From contig NZ_LT906448.1 in NCBI RefSeq assembly GCF_900186835.1, positions 2,208,001-2,272,000 on the forward strand: a stretch of DNA of 64,000 nucleotides. The letters are read 5' to 3'. This DNA is from Pasteurella dagmatis. GTDB taxonomy: Bacteria > Pseudomonadota > Gammaproteobacteria > Enterobacterales > Pasteurellaceae. Shown here piece by piece: positions 19,173 to 28,889 of this stretch (position 1 is its first letter; each line of letters begins with the position of its first letter). A model generated the notes under the pieces. It saw only the letters and a program-made list of their open reading frames with translations. It was not told the origin of the DNA and did not search any database. Position numbers and translations under genes: made by a program.

Positions 19173-19679
19173 ATGAAAACTGGGATTAATTTATTACCTT
19201 GGCGATATGATGAGCATCAAAAACGATTAAAAAAGTGGTGTTTAAATGTAATGGTATGGTGGAGTACTTTGTTAGCTATTTTTTATCTTTTTACATTTTT
19301 TCAAGATATTTGGGTAACACGATTGCAACAAAAACAGGAGCATTTAAAACAAATTACAGCTGAATTAAGTAAAGTTAATTATCAAGTTAATACTTTGAAT
19401 AAACAGCCCATGCAGAAACAACAGTTATCTACATTGAATCAACAACATGTTTTTCAGCTAATGACATTGATCGCTGATATACCGTTAAATCAAGGAGAGT
19501 TAACAAACTTTTCTTTTGAAAATCAAAATATTATTTTGCAAGGTAGAGTCGAGAATCATTCTGAACTTGAAGCTATTCAAGGATATTTGAATAACAAGCA
19601 GGATATAAAACGAGTTGATTTAGTCAATTTTCAGCCTGAAACGGACGGACTTATATTTCGTTTTAACTTGGTATTGTGA
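19173..19679 (+). CDS. comB: Competence protein ComB (PilN-like)
   Basis: 168 residues; N-terminus MKTGINLLPWR is the PilN motif that docks onto PilM/ComA. It is followed by one membrane helix (about 24-44) and a periplasmic coiled coil plus a small fimbrial-assembly domain. I place the start at 19173 with GGAGAGTAGGA upstream; an earlier ATG at 19104 would overlap comA and lacks the conserved N-terminus. Confidence 0.88.
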   Translation: MKTGINLLPWRYDEHQKRLKKWCLNVMVWWSTLLAIFYLFTFFQDIWVTRLQQKQEHLKQITAELSKVNYQVNTLNKQPMQKQQLSTLNQQHVFQLMTLIADIPLNQGELTNFSFENQNIILQGRVENHSELEAIQGYLNNKQDIKRVDLVNFQPETDGLIFRFNLVL

Positions 19680-19712
19680 TGAAAAAACGTGATAACGAAA
19701 AGGATAAATACA

Positions 19713-20264
19713 ATGTTTCGTTGGAATGAGCATAATACTCTCTTTGCAAGGTATTTGAGATTACCTTATTTTGCACATATTACTTTATTTTTTGTGGTTA
19801 GCATTGCTGTATTATCTCCAACTTTATTCTCATTTTATAAAAATTATCAACAGATTAATCAACTTGAAGAACAATGTATTGAGCAAGAGACCTTACTTGC
19901 GCAACAAAGGCAACGGTTAACCAATTTACAGCGACGTTTTGAGAAAAAGGGGTTCACGCCACAATTAACCCAACAAATTGCAACATTAAATGAAACAGTC
20001 CAATTATTATCGCAAGGAATGTCTATCCATTCTTCCGAATGGTCGTTTCAATCTGAACCATATTTAAGATTGCAGCTTCAAAGTAATTTTACAGACTTTC
20101 GGCGATTTTTGACCGCACTTTTAACTCAATCTAAGTTAGACCTATTAGCTCTTGAGTTGAAGCAGGCGGAGGATATTGAGCAAGGTAGTATTTTGAGTGA
20201 CGTGATTTTGTTATTGCCACGTAATGCATTGTTAAATTCAGAGATTTCAACAGTAAATAAGTAA
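19713..20264 (+). CDS. comC: Competence protein ComC (PilO-like)
   Basis: 183 residues with one membrane helix (about 23-43), a coiled coil, then a periplasmic domain: the layout of PilO/HofO, partner of ComB in the pilus inner-membrane complex. Start ATG at 19713 has AAGGATAAA upstream; a GTG at 19689 is less likely. One uptake core lies inside the gene. Confidence 0.85.
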   Translation: MFRWNEHNTLFARYLRLPYFAHITLFFVVSIAVLSPTLFSFYKNYQQINQLEEQCIEQETLLAQQRQRLTNLQRRFEKKGFTPQLTQQIATLNETVQLLSQGMSIHSSEWSFQSEPYLRLQLQSNFTDFRRFLTALLTQSKLDLLALELKQAEDIEQGSILSDVILLLPRNALLNSEISTVNK

Positions 20265-20269
20265 AAATA

Positions 20270-20662
20270 ATGAAGAGAATTACCATATTTTGTTTGTTAA
20301 GCTTGGCCAGTTTGGTGTACGCCGATCCCTTTGATAAAAGCCAACGAGCGCTTTCTGTATCATCTCAACTATCAGTTGAATCTTTCCATAACTTGGCTTG
20401 TGAGCAAGCAAGACACAATCATATTGTTTTTTTCGATGATGTACCTTTTCAAGAGTTGATCCTGATTGGGTTGTTAAAGCAAGAGAGTGATTGGCAAGCA
20501 CTGTTTGTCAATAAAAAACAAGAATTGATCCAAGTGCAAAAAGGGGACTTTTTGGCCAAAGAAATGGTTCAAGTCGAAAACATAGATAAGCAATCTGTGC
20601 AATTATTGCTGCGAGAAAAGCCAAATTGCCAGAAAACAAGTCAACTTTTGTTGAGGTTATAG
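20270..20662 (+). CDS. comD: Competence protein ComD (PilP-like)
   Basis: 130-residue secreted protein with a signal peptide (cleavage likely after VYA). Position between comC and the secretin comE makes it the PilP/HofP analogue that links the inner platform to the secretin. The sequence is divergent and has no motif I can name. The ribosome site is weak, so translation may depend on comC, which ends only five bases before. Confidence 0.8.
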   Translation: MKRITIFCLLSLASLVYADPFDKSQRALSVSSQLSVESFHNLACEQARHNHIVFFDDVPFQELILIGLLKQESDWQALFVNKKQELIQVQKGDFLAKEMVQVENIDKQSVQLLLREKPNCQKTSQLLLRL

Positions 20663-20670
20663 AGGTTGTG

Positions 20671-21966
20671 ATGCGGATATTGTGGAAGTTAGTGTTAAAG
20701 TGCAGTCTATTGTTATTGAGCTTTATACAAAATGTACAGGCGGAGGAGGCAGAACGTTTTTCTATTCGGTTAAAACAAGCGCCGTTGTTACCAGTTTTAC
20801 AACAGCTTGCCTTAAACCAAAATAAAAATGTGATCATTGATGATGAGTTAAATGGGTCATTGTCTTTACAGCTTGAACAAACGGATTTTGAAGCATTTTT
20901 TCGTGCTGTAGCGAAAATAAAGCAGCTTCAATTTAGCAAAGAAGGTGAGTTGTATTATTTAACTCAACAAAATAAGCCACAACGCGTTGAACAGCTTGAA
21001 TATACGCCAGAAAATGCAGACAATCTTGTTACTTCAGCAATAAAATTGCATTTTGCAAAAGTAGCAGAAGTCATGAAATCTTTATCGTCAGGTAGTGGTT
21101 CTTTATTGTCGCCACAGGGCAGTTTAAGTTTTGATGAGCGTAGTAATTTGCTGTTAGTGAAAGATGTGTCGCAGTCGGTACGTAACATCAAGAAATTAGT
21201 TGCAGAAATGGATAAGCCTATTGAACAAATTGCCATTGAAGCTCGTATAGTTACAATTTCTGATGAAAGTCTAAAAGAGTTGGGCGTGCGTTGGGGATTA
21301 TTAAATCCAACAGAATTGTCTCATCGTGTAGCTGGTAGTTTGGATGCGAATGGTTTTAGTCAAATTAGTGAGCAGCTAAATGTAAATTTTGCGACTTCAA
21401 TTACACCAGCAGGATCTTTAGCTTTGCAACTGGCAAAAATTAATGGGCGTTTATTAGATCTTGAGTTAACTGCACTTGAGCGTGAAAATAATGTAGAAAT
21501 CATTGCCAGCCCACGTTTGCTTACAACTAATAAGAAAAGCGCAAGTATTAAGCAAGGGACAGAAATTCCTTATGTTGTTACTAGTGGTAAAAATGAAACA
21601 CAATCGGTGGAATTTAGAGAAGCAGTTTTAGGTTTAGATGTCACGCCGCATATTTCTAAAGATAATCAAATTCTCTTGGATTTAGTGGTCAGTCAAAACT
21701 CACCGGGTGCAAGAGTAGCGTATGGTTCAGGGGAGATTGTATCGATTGATAAACAAGAAATTAATACGCAGGTGGTTGCTAAAGACGGTGAAACCATTGT
21801 GTTAGGTGGTGTATTTCACGATAGCATGACAAAAGGTGTGGATAAAGTGCCTGTTTTGGGTGATATTCCTATGATTAAGCATTTATTTCGTAAACAAAAT
21901 GAGAGACATCAAAAGCGTGAATTGGTCATTTTTGTGACACCTAGAATTCTCAAGTCGAAAGAATGA
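20671..21966 (+). CDS. comE: Competence secretin ComE (PilQ/HofQ-like)
   Basis: Outer-membrane secretin that forms the pore for the DNA-uptake pilus, 431 residues with a signal peptide cleaved after NVQA. N-terminal secretin/TonB short domain, an N1-like domain, and the C-terminal secretin core (VEIIASPRLLTTN, EIPYV, VLGLDVTPHI, VLGGVF, VPVLGDIPMIKHLFR). Start ATG at 20671 has GAGG upstream, nine bases after comD. No comF follows; the next gene is aroK. Confidence 0.93.
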   Translation: MRILWKLVLKCSLLLLSFIQNVQAEEAERFSIRLKQAPLLPVLQQLALNQNKNVIIDDELNGSLSLQLEQTDFEAFFRAVAKIKQLQFSKEGELYYLTQQNKPQRVEQLEYTPENADNLVTSAIKLHFAKVAEVMKSLSSGSGSLLSPQGSLSFDERSNLLLVKDVSQSVRNIKKLVAEMDKPIEQIAIEARIVTISDESLKELGVRWGLLNPTELSHRVAGSLDANGFSQISEQLNVNFATSITPAGSLALQLAKINGRLLDLELTALERENNVEIIASPRLLTTNKKSASIKQGTEIPYVVTSGKNETQSVEFREAVLGLDVTPHISKDNQILLDLVVSQNSPGARVAYGSGEIVSIDKQEINTQVVAKDGETIVLGGVFHDSMTKGVDKVPVLGDIPMIKHLFRKQNERHQKRELVIFVTPRILKSKE

Positions 21967-22059
21967 GGCTTCTGTTATTGCCTTCTAACAACGTCAAATT
22001 CGCTTGATAAAAATGATCAAAAATTTGACCGCACTTTTTAACGTTTCATCAAATAACCA

Positions 22060-22153
22060 AATAAATCGCCCATTAAGGTTGAAAAATAGGGCGATTTATT
22101 GAGATAATCTCAATTATTTTTTGGGTGATCTTTTTGCGACCAATGAGGGTCGC
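22060..22153. repeat. Three hairpins between comE and aroK
   Basis: Three perfect dyads in under 100 bases: AATAAATCGCCC/GGGCGATTTATT (22060-22071 with 22089-22100), TTGAGAT/ATCTCAA around one base (22099-22113) followed by a T-rich run, and GCGACC/GGTCGC (22136-22153). The first two probably end the com transcript. An uptake core lies at about 22028. Confidence 0.65.
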
Positions 22154-22215
22154 TTATCTATTTTATAAAAGATCATAATTATCAATATATTATATATAAA
22201 GAAGAAAAACTAGAG

Positions 22216-22743
22216 ATGGCAGAAAAGCGTAATATTTTCTTAATCGGGCCAATGGGTGCGGGAAAAAGCACCATTGGTAGACAGTTAGCACAGCAATTAA
22301 ATATGGACTTTGTGGATTCCGACGCTGAAATTGAGCAACGTGCAGGTGCGGATATCGGTTGGATTTTTGATGTAGAAGGTGAAGAAGGTTTTCGTAAGCG
22401 TGAAGAGCGAATTATTAATGAATTGACACAAAGACAAGGTATTGTACTTTCAACTGGTGGTGGCGCAGTACTTTCAAAAGAAAATCGTAATCACTTGTCA
22501 GCACGTGGAATCGTCATTTATTTAGAAACAACGGTAGATAAACAATATCAACGTACACAACGCGATAAAAAACGTCCTTTATTACAGGATGTAGATGATC
22601 CGCGTGAAGTATTAGAAAACTTAGCAAAAATTCGTAATCCGCTTTATGAAGAAATTGCGGATATTACTTTGCCAACTGATGACCAAAGTGCAAAAGCAAT
22701 GGCGACTCAAATCGTTGATTTAATTGATAATATTAACGGTTAG
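22216..22743 (+). CDS. aroK: Shikimate kinase I
   Basis: Phosphorylates shikimate in chorismate synthesis, 175 residues. P-loop GPMGAGKST near the N-terminus, shikimate-binding DSD and FRKRE, GGG motif STGGGAV, and lid RDKKRPLL. Sits directly before aroB and dam, the order also seen in E. coli where it follows hofQ. Confidence 0.97.
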   Translation: MAEKRNIFLIGPMGAGKSTIGRQLAQQLNMDFVDSDAEIEQRAGADIGWIFDVEGEEGFRKREERIINELTQRQGIVLSTGGGAVLSKENRNHLSARGIVIYLETTVDKQYQRTQRDKKRPLLQDVDDPREVLENLAKIRNPLYEEIADITLPTDDQSAKAMATQIVDLIDNING

Positions 22744-22767
22744 CTAAAATAAAAATAGGATATTAAA

Positions 22768-23856
22768 ATGTTGTGTGTAAATGTTGAGTTGAAAGATCGC
22801 CGTTACCCAATTTATATAGGTGCAGGCTTATTGTCAGATAAGAGTCGTTATCCATTAAAATCGGGTGATAAAGTGATGATCGTCACCAATCCAACTGTTG
22901 CACAACATTATCTTGCACAAGTTACTGAAACTTTAGAAGAAATAGGGTGTTCAGTGGATTCTGTGTTATTAGCAGACGGCGAAAAATATAAAACCTTAGA
23001 CTCATTAAATTTAATTTTTACTGCTCTTTTAAAAGCTAATCACGGTAGAGATACCACTATTATTGCTTTAGGTGGTGGTGTGATTGGTGATGTTGCGGGA
23101 TATGCTGCTGCAAGTTATCAACGTGGAGTGCGCTTTATCCAAATTCCAACCACTTTACTAGCGCAAGTGGATTCCTCGGTGGGTGGAAAAACAGCTGTAA
23201 ACCACGAGTTAGGTAAAAATATGATCGGTGCCTTCTATCAACCTTGTACAGTGATTATTGATACCTTAACTTTATCAACCTTGCCAAAACGAGAAGTGAA
23301 TGCAGGTCTTGCTGAGGTGATTAAATACGGCATTATTTTAGATGCTGAGTTTTTCGTTTGGTTAGAACAACATATTGACCAACTTGTCGTATTAGCACCT
23401 GAAGCTTTACAGAAATGTATCGCCCGTTGTTGCCAAATTAAAGCTAATGTTGTAGCTCGTGATGAAACTGAAAAAGGCGATCGTGCATTATTGAATTTAG
23501 GTCATACCTTTGGCCATGCTATTGAAACACACTTAGGTTATGGCAATTGGTTACACGGTGAAGCAATTGCTGCAGGTATGTTAATGGCAGCTGTGCTATC
23601 TGAGCAATTAGGTGACTTGAGTTTAGAAGATGTTGCTCGTATTGAAAAATTGCTTGCTCGTGCAAATTTACCAACAATATCCCCCGATAGTATGCAAGCA
23701 GAAGATTATTTGCCGTATATGATGCGTGATAAAAAAGTACTTGCAGGTAAACTCCGTTTAGTTTTGTTGAAAAAATTAGGTCAAGCTTATGTGGCGAGTG
23801 ATACGGATAAAACACTTGTGCTTGATGCTATTCGTCGCTGTTCACAGGTTGACTAA
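22768..23856 (+). CDS. aroB: 3-Dehydroquinate synthase
   Basis: Converts DAHP to 3-dehydroquinate, second step of the shikimate pathway, 362 residues. NAD-binding [32 protein letters not shown], zinc ligands in EVIKYG and the GHTFGHAIE and HGEAI histidines are all present. Co-transcribed with aroK (24-base gap) and dam (5-base gap). Confidence 0.97.
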   Translation: MLCVNVELKDRRYPIYIGAGLLSDKSRYPLKSGDKVMIVTNPTVAQHYLAQVTETLEEIGCSVDSVLLADGEKYKTLDSLNLIFTALLKANHGRDTTIIALGGGVIGDVAGYAAASYQRGVRFIQIPTTLLAQVDSSVGGKTAVNHELGKNMIGAFYQPCTVIIDTLTLSTLPKREVNAGLAEVIKYGIILDAEFFVWLEQHIDQLVVLAPEALQKCIARCCQIKANVVARDETEKGDRALLNLGHTFGHAIETHLGYGNWLHGEAIAAGMLMAAVLSEQLGDLSLEDVARIEKLLARANLPTISPDSMQAEDYLPYMMRDKKVLAGKLRLVLLKKLGQAYVASDTDKTLVLDAIRRCSQVD

Positions 23857-23861
23857 CTTTT

Positions 23862-24755
23862 ATGTCACCTCCTTCAATTCGTTCTGTGGCTAAAAAAGCG
23901 AGTTCAAAAGCCTATATAAAAAAATCCCCAATAAAATACCGCCCTTTTTTAAAATGGGCGGGGGGAAAATTTCGTCTTACTGATGATATAAATAAATGTT
24001 TATCTAAGAAAAAATCATGCTTAGTTGAGCCTTTTGTGGGGGCAGGTGCGGTGTTCCTCAATACAAATTTTGAACGTTATATTTTGGCGGATATTAATCC
24101 TGATTTGATTAATTTATTCAATTTTGTCAAGCAAGACGTTGAGCATTATATTAAGAGTTGTAAGTCTGTTTTTTTTCACCCAGAAGCCAACACTTCAAGC
24201 TATTATTATGCAAGACGTGAGCAATTTAACCGCTCAAGAGATAGTTTTGAACGATCTATACTATTCTTATATTTAAATCGCTTTTGTTTTAACGGGCTTT
24301 GTCGTTATAACTCAAAAGATGAGTTTAATGTGCCTTTTGGTTCCTATAAAACCCATTATTTTCCAGAGAATGAATTGCGCTATTTTGCAAAAAAAGCACA
24401 AAATGCGACATTTATTTGCGCTGATTTTGCGACTACTTTTGCTTTAGCGGATGAAAATTCTGTGATCTATTGTGATCCTCCTTATGCCCCGATTGTGCAA
24501 GAAAGCAATTTCACTGGCTATGCGGGAAATGAGTTCTCATTAAATCATCAAAAAGTGCTTGCTGATTTAGCATATAAAACGGCACAAGAACGCCATATTC
24601 CCGTAGTAATTTCAAACCACGATACAGGGTTTACGCGAGAGATTTATTCTGGTGCAAAATTAAAACGTATTAAAGTGCAACGTTCGATTAGTCAACAGTC
24701 AGAAAAACGCGTTAAAGTCGCAGAGTTAATTGCCTCATTTTCAGTAAAAACATAA
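23862..24755 (+). CDS. dam: DNA adenine methylase Dam (GATC)
   Basis: Methylates adenine in GATC, setting strand identity for mismatch repair. 297 residues, longer at the N-terminus than E. coli Dam by about 20 basic residues. FLKWAGGKF and FVGAGAVF form the SAM site, DPPYAP the catalytic motif IV, and SNHD lies downstream. The ATG at 23862 lacks a clear ribosome site; an internal start is possible but none is better. Last gene of the aroK-aroB-dam run, convergent with the dciA-like gene. Confidence 0.95.
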   Translation: MSPPSIRSVAKKASSKAYIKKSPIKYRPFLKWAGGKFRLTDDINKCLSKKKSCLVEPFVGAGAVFLNTNFERYILADINPDLINLFNFVKQDVEHYIKSCKSVFFHPEANTSSYYYARREQFNRSRDSFERSILFLYLNRFCFNGLCRYNSKDEFNVPFGSYKTHYFPENELRYFAKKAQNATFICADFATTFALADENSVIYCDPPYAPIVQESNFTGYAGNEFSLNHQKVLADLAYKTAQERHIPVVISNHDTGFTREIYSGAKLKRIKVQRSISQQSEKRVKVAELIASFSVKT

Positions 24756-24837
24756 AAAGTCGTACCCTAAGTCTCAATGGATTAGTCACTCACTAAACTA
24801 GGAAAAAGTGCGGTACTTTATTCTGAATTTTTGACGA

Positions 24838-25146
24838 TTAGCTGTAAGCAAATTCAGGATTAATAATGAATTTGAGCTTGGTAATTGTTGGATAATCATG
24901 GCGTACTAGGTTCAGTAATTCTTGTTGGTGAAAGAGTAAGGCTTGTCTAACGGTTGCATTAGTCACTTCAAGAATCAATTCATTTTCGTTGATATCAGCC
25001 ACTTGATATAAACCTTGATATTGTGCTGGGAAAAGGCGTTGTAAACGTATATTGAGCTCATTTAAAAACAAGCCTTTTTTCATAATTTTGGCAAGGCTTG
25101 AATTTTCAATTAATTCACATACATTTACGGTTTTTTCATATCGCAT
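24838..25146 (-). CDS. DciA-like DUF721 protein
   Basis: 102 residues, matching the DUF721 pattern: short N-terminal helices, FLNELNIRLQRLFPAQ, a strand with LILEVTNATVRQALLFHQQELLNLVR, and a final strand ending in INPEF. DciA proteins load or recruit the replicative helicase DnaB in bacteria without phage-type DnaC. In other gammaproteobacteria such a gene lies next to secA. The helicase role is inferred from family. Divergent from secM across an 88-base palindromic promoter gap. Confidence 0.65.
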   Translation of the reverse strand: MRYEKTVNVCELIENSSLAKIMKKGLFLNELNIRLQRLFPAQYQGLYQVADINENELILEVTNATVRQALLFHQQELLNLVRHDYPTITKLKFIINPEFAYS

Positions 25147-25179
25147 AGCCTTGTTTTCTCACTTTTTACCTCAATATCT

Positions 25180-25208
25180 ATGACATTGTAGCGAATTTCC
25201 GCTACAAT
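25180..25208 (+). promoter_or_regulatory. secM-secA promoter with perfect operator-like palindrome
   Basis: ATGACA (25180-25185), 17-bp spacer, TACAAT (25203-25208). The -10 box is the right arm of a perfect 9-bp inverted repeat, ATTGTAGCG-6 nt-CGCTACAAT (25185-25208). The left arm gives a TACAAT -10 box facing the dciA-like gene, so the dyad may serve both directions. Confidence 0.65.
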
Positions 25209-25234
25209 ACGAGAGATTTTTTAATTAAGGTTAT

Positions 25235-25552
25235 ATGATGATTTTAAGGAAAGGTAAGCATAGTTTTTGGTCGCAGTTGCTCTTAAGCGTGATTGCGATT
25301 TTTGCGTTACCTGATGCACAAAGTTTATCTCATCAAACCAATCTTCCCAATGAAAATTATCAAAAAGCACAATCTGTTCAAGAACAGTTCCTCCGTGCCG
25401 TATCTCTAGTTAAACAGGTTCAAAAACAACAATTTATTCATATTGATGCTGTTCCTGAAACTTCTCCAATTTTAGTGAAAGTTGAACCTCACTTTTATGT
25501 CGAATATTTTCACATTATTCCACCTATTCGAGCAGGTCCTGAGACGATCTAA
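25235..25552 (+). CDS. secM: Secretion monitor SecM with arrest peptide
   Basis: 105 residues. N-terminal signal peptide (basic MMILRKGKHS then hydrophobic WSQLLLSVIAIFALP) and a C-terminus reading FHIIPPIRAGPETI. IRAGP (98-102) is the core of the SecM ribosome-arrest motif, ending three codons before the stop, as in E. coli where the Pro is four residues from the end. Pausing there when export is slow exposes the secA ribosome site. The compact PPIR form resembles that known from Mannheimia. Two ATGs are possible (25235, 25238); AAGG fits the second slightly better. secA follows after 83 bases. Confidence 0.88.
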   Translation: MMILRKGKHSFWSQLLLSVIAIFALPDAQSLSHQTNLPNENYQKAQSVQEQFLRAVSLVKQVQKQQFIHIDAVPETSPILVKVEPHFYVEYFHIIPPIRAGPETI

Positions 25553-25580
25553 CCTGAATTTTGACATTTTTAAAATTGCG

Positions 25581-25600
25581 GCTGATTGCATAAAATCAGC
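25581..25600 (+). promoter_or_regulatory. secM-secA intergenic hairpin
   Basis: Perfect 7-bp stem GCTGATT/AATCAGC with a 6-nt loop, 35 bases before the secA start and 28 bases after the secM stop. In E. coli an RNA fold here hides the secA ribosome site until SecM stalls. This small stem may be the core of that fold, but direct pairing with the AGAAGAAAAG ribosome site is not evident by eye. Confidence 0.5.
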
Positions 25601-25635
25601 ATGTTGTTAGATCATTTTTATTAGAAGAAAAGACT

Positions 25636-28329
25636 ATGTTTAGAAGCATTATTACCAAAGTATTTGGTAGCCGTAATGACCGTATTTTACGTCGTTTAAA
25701 TAAAACTGTATTAAAAATCAATAAATTAGAACCTGAATTTGAAGCGTTAAGCGATGATGAATTAAAAGCCAAAACAGCGGAATTTAAAGCACGTTTAGAG
25801 CAAGGTGAAACCTTAGAGCAACTTCTACCAGAAGCCTTTGCAACAGTGCGTGAGGCAAGCAAACGTGTGTTGGGAATGCGCCATTTCGATGTACAGTTAG
25901 TGGGCGGTATGGTATTAACCAACCGGTGTATTGCAGAGATGCGCACGGGTGAAGGTAAAACATTAACTGCAACTTTACCTTGTTACTTAAATGCGTTGAC
26001 AGGCAAAGGCGTACATGTGGTAACTGTGAATGATTACCTTGCTCGTCGAGATGCGGAAACTAACCGCCCATTATTTGAGTTTTTAGGAATGAGTGTGGGT
26101 ATTAACGTGCCAGGCTTATCGGCAGTACAAAAGCGTGAGGCCTATGCTGCGGATATCACTTATGCTACTAATAGCGAATTAGGTTTCGATTATTTACGTG
26201 ACAACTTAGCGCACTCTGCTCAAGAGCGTTTCCAACGTTATTTACATTATGCGTTGGTGGATGAAGTGGACTCAATTTTAATTGACGAGGCTCGTACACC
26301 ATTGATTATTTCAGGTCAAGCAGATGACAGTTCAGAGCTTTATCAAACCGTTGATAAACTAATTCCTAACTTAGTTAAACAAGACAAGGAAGATAGTGAT
26401 GAATATCAAGGCGATGGTGATTTCACACTTGATTTAAAAACTAAACAAGCACATTTAACAGAACGTGGTCAAGAGAAAGTAGAACATTGGTTAGTGCAAC
26501 AAGGTTTAATGCGTGAAGATGAGTCTTTATACTCACCATCGAAAATTTCTTTATTACACCACGTTTATGCTGCCTTACGTGCGCATACTTTATTCGAACG
26601 TGATGTGGACTACATTGTCAAAGATGGTGAGATTGTAATCGTTGATGAACATACGGGGCGTACAATGGCGGGGCGTCGTTGGTCTGATGGTTTACACCAA
26701 GCTATTGAAGCCAAAGAAGGTGTCCGTATCCAAAGCGAAAATCAAACTGTGGCATCTATTACTTACCAAAACTACTTCCGTCTATATGAAAAATTAGCGG
26801 GTATGACTGGTACGGCGGATACCGAAGCATTTGAGTTCCAGCAAATTTATGGTTTAGAAACTATCGTTATTCCAACTAACCGTCCAATGATTCGTGATGA
26901 CCGCACGGACGTAATGTTTGAAAATGAAGATTATAAATTTAAAGCGATTATTAAAGATATTCGTGGTTGCGTTGCTCGTAAACAGCCAGTGTTAGTGGGT
27001 ACAGTGTCGATTGAAAAATCCGAGCTTTTATCTAAAGAGCTAGATAGAGCGGGAATAAAACACAACGTATTGAATGCGAAATTCCACGCACAAGAAGCGG
27101 AAATCGTTGCAAATGCGGGATATCCAGGAGCAGTAACAATTGCAACTAATATGGCGGGTCGTGGTACAGATATCGTATTGGGTGGTAACTGGAAAGCTGA
27201 GGTTGCTAAATTAGAAAATCCAACGCCAGAACAAATCGCAGAAATCGAAGCGGCTTGGAAAGAGCGCCATGACATTGTGAAAAATGCAGGTGGTTTACAT
27301 ATTATCGGTACAGAGCGCCATGAATCTCGTCGTATTGATAACCAGTTGCGAGGTCGTTCTGGTCGTCAAGGTGATCCGGGTTCTTCACGTTTTTACTTAT
27401 CACTTGATGACGCGTTAATGCGTATTTACTTAAATGAAGGTAAGTTGAACTTAATGCGTAAAGCGTTCAGTGCTCCAGGCGAAGTGATGGAATCGAAAAT
27501 GTTGGCTAAAGTGATTGCTTCTGCACAAGCGAAAGTAGAAGCACATAACTTCGATGGTCGTAAAAACCTACTTGAGTTTGATGATGTAGCCAATGACCAA
27601 CGTCACGCAATTTATGCACAACGTAATACATTATTAGATAACGATGACATTTCAGATACGATTGATGTGATTCGTGCTGACGTATTTAATCAAGTGATTG
27701 ATCAATATATTCCACCACAATCTTTAGAGGAAATGTGGGATATTCCAGCATTAGAGCAACGTTTAAAACAAGACTTTGCTTTGGATTTACCACTTGAGAA
27801 ATGGTTAGAAGAAGATAATCACTTTGATGAAGATGCATTGCGTCAACGTGTGATTGATTCTGCTGTTGCTGAATACAAACAAAAAGAAGAAATCGTAGGT
27901 GCGCCAACAATGCGCAGTTTCGAAAAAGGGGTGATGTTGCAAACCCTTGATGAACTTTGGAAAGAACATTTGTCTGCAATGGATCATCTGCGTCGCGGCA
28001 TACACTTACGTGGTTATGCACAAAAAGATCCAAAGCAAGAATATAAAAAAGAATGCTTCCAAATGTTCACAGATATGCTTGATGCATTGAAATTGAGCGT
28101 TGTGACGACATTAAGCCGTGTTCAAGTTCGCACTCAGGAAGAAGTTGAGCAAGCTGAACGTCAACGTCAAGAAATGGCGCAACGTGAAAATGCGGCAATG
28201 CAATTTAATGGAGCAGAGAGCACAGAGCAAGCTGTTGAGCCGGATCATAAGATTGGTCGTAATGAGCCTTGCCCTTGTGGTTCAGGTAAAAAATACAAAC
28301 ATTGCCACGGTAGTAAAGCAAAATATTAA
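25636..28329 (+). CDS. secA: Protein translocase ATPase SecA
   Basis: Motor of Sec-dependent export, 897 residues. Walker [10 protein letters not shown], Walker [14 protein letters not shown], preprotein crosslinking and helicase regions, [18 protein letters not shown], and the C-terminal zinc-binding tail [14 protein letters not shown] that contacts SecB and lipids. ATG at 25636 with AGAAGAAAAG upstream. Translation is expected to respond to SecM stalling. Confidence 0.98.
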   Translation: MFRSIITKVFGSRNDRILRRLNKTVLKINKLEPEFEALSDDELKAKTAEFKARLEQGETLEQLLPEAFATVREASKRVLGMRHFDVQLVGGMVLTNRCIAEMRTGEGKTLTATLPCYLNALTGKGVHVVTVNDYLARRDAETNRPLFEFLGMSVGINVPGLSAVQKREAYAADITYATNSELGFDYLRDNLAHSAQERFQRYLHYALVDEVDSILIDEARTPLIISGQADDSSELYQTVDKLIPNLVKQDKEDSDEYQGDGDFTLDLKTKQAHLTERGQEKVEHWLVQQGLMREDESLYSPSKISLLHHVYAALRAHTLFERDVDYIVKDGEIVIVDEHTGRTMAGRRWSDGLHQAIEAKEGVRIQSENQTVASITYQNYFRLYEKLAGMTGTADTEAFEFQQIYGLETIVIPTNRPMIRDDRTDVMFENEDYKFKAIIKDIRGCVARKQPVLVGTVSIEKSELLSKELDRAGIKHNVLNAKFHAQEAEIVANAGYPGAVTIATNMAGRGTDIVLGGNWKAEVAKLENPTPEQIAEIEAAWKERHDIVKNAGGLHIIGTERHESRRIDNQLRGRSGRQGDPGSSRFYLSLDDALMRIYLNEGKLNLMRKAFSAPGEVMESKMLAKVIASAQAKVEAHNFDGRKNLLEFDDVANDQRHAIYAQRNTLLDNDDISDTIDVIRADVFNQVIDQYIPPQSLEEMWDIPALEQRLKQDFALDLPLEKWLEEDNHFDEDALRQRVIDSAVAEYKQKEEIVGAPTMRSFEKGVMLQTLDELWKEHLSAMDHLRRGIHLRGYAQKDPKQEYKKECFQMFTDMLDALKLSVVTTLSRVQVRTQEEVEQAERQRQEMAQRENAAMQFNGAESTEQAVEPDHKIGRNEPCPCGSGKKYKHCHGSKAKY

Positions 28330-28363
28330 TTATTTGCAACAGGCATAATTTAACGTAAATCAC

Positions 28364-28409
28364 AAAGTGCGGTAGGTTTTGAAAACTTTTTAAAATCGGA
28401 CCGCACTTT
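28364..28409 (+). terminator. Inverted pair of uptake sequences after secA
   Basis: AAAGTGCGGT (28364-28373) facing ACCGCACTTT (28400-28409) with T-run after the second copy. Such facing uptake cores are known to double as terminators in Haemophilus. Lies between secA and mutT. Confidence 0.65.
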
Positions 28410-28425
28410 TTTTCAAGGATAAACT

Positions 28426-28830
28426 ATGAAAAAACCTGTAGTTCAAGTGGCCGCTGGCATTATTCGCAATGAGTTTGGGCAAATCTATTTAACTCAGCGT
28501 TTAGAAGGGCAAGACTTCGCACAGTCTTTGGAATTTCCTGGTGGAAAAGTTGATAAAGGTGAAACGCCTGAACAGGCATTAAAACGTGAGTTAGAAGAAG
28601 AGATTGGTATCCATATTTTACACGCTGAGCTTTATGAACGTTTTCAATTTGAATATCCAACTAAGTTGATTTCTTTCTATTTTTATTTAGTTGATGAATG
28701 GTTTGGTGAGCCTTTTGGACGAGAAGGGCAGGAAGGTTTTTGGATTGCTCAAAATGAATTAGATGCGGGACAGTTTCCTCCTGCTAATGCAAAACTTATT
28801 CAGCGCTTATTAGCTGAAGAAAATCACTAA
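28426..28830 (+). CDS. mutT: 8-oxo-dGTP diphosphatase MutT
   Basis: Removes oxidised dGTP from the nucleotide pool, 134 residues. The Nudix box is complete (GGKVDKGETPEQALKREL followed by EEEIG). The secA-mutT order matches E. coli. Start has AAGGATAAACT upstream. Confidence 0.95.
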   Translation: MKKPVVQVAAGIIRNEFGQIYLTQRLEGQDFAQSLEFPGGKVDKGETPEQALKRELEEEIGIHILHAELYERFQFEYPTKLISFYFYLVDEWFGEPFGREGQEGFWIAQNELDAGQFPPANAKLIQRLLAEENH

Positions 28831-28841
28831 TTAGTCTATAT

Positions 28842-28878
28842 AAATAAACCCTGCCACAATGAGCAGGGTTTATTTTTA
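28842..28878. terminator. Terminator after mutT
   Basis: Perfect 13-bp stem AAATAAACCCTGC/GCAGGGTTTATTT with an 8-nt loop and a trailing T-run; also serves the convergent small gene. Confidence 0.85.
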
Positions 28879-28889
28879 AAGTCTAAATT

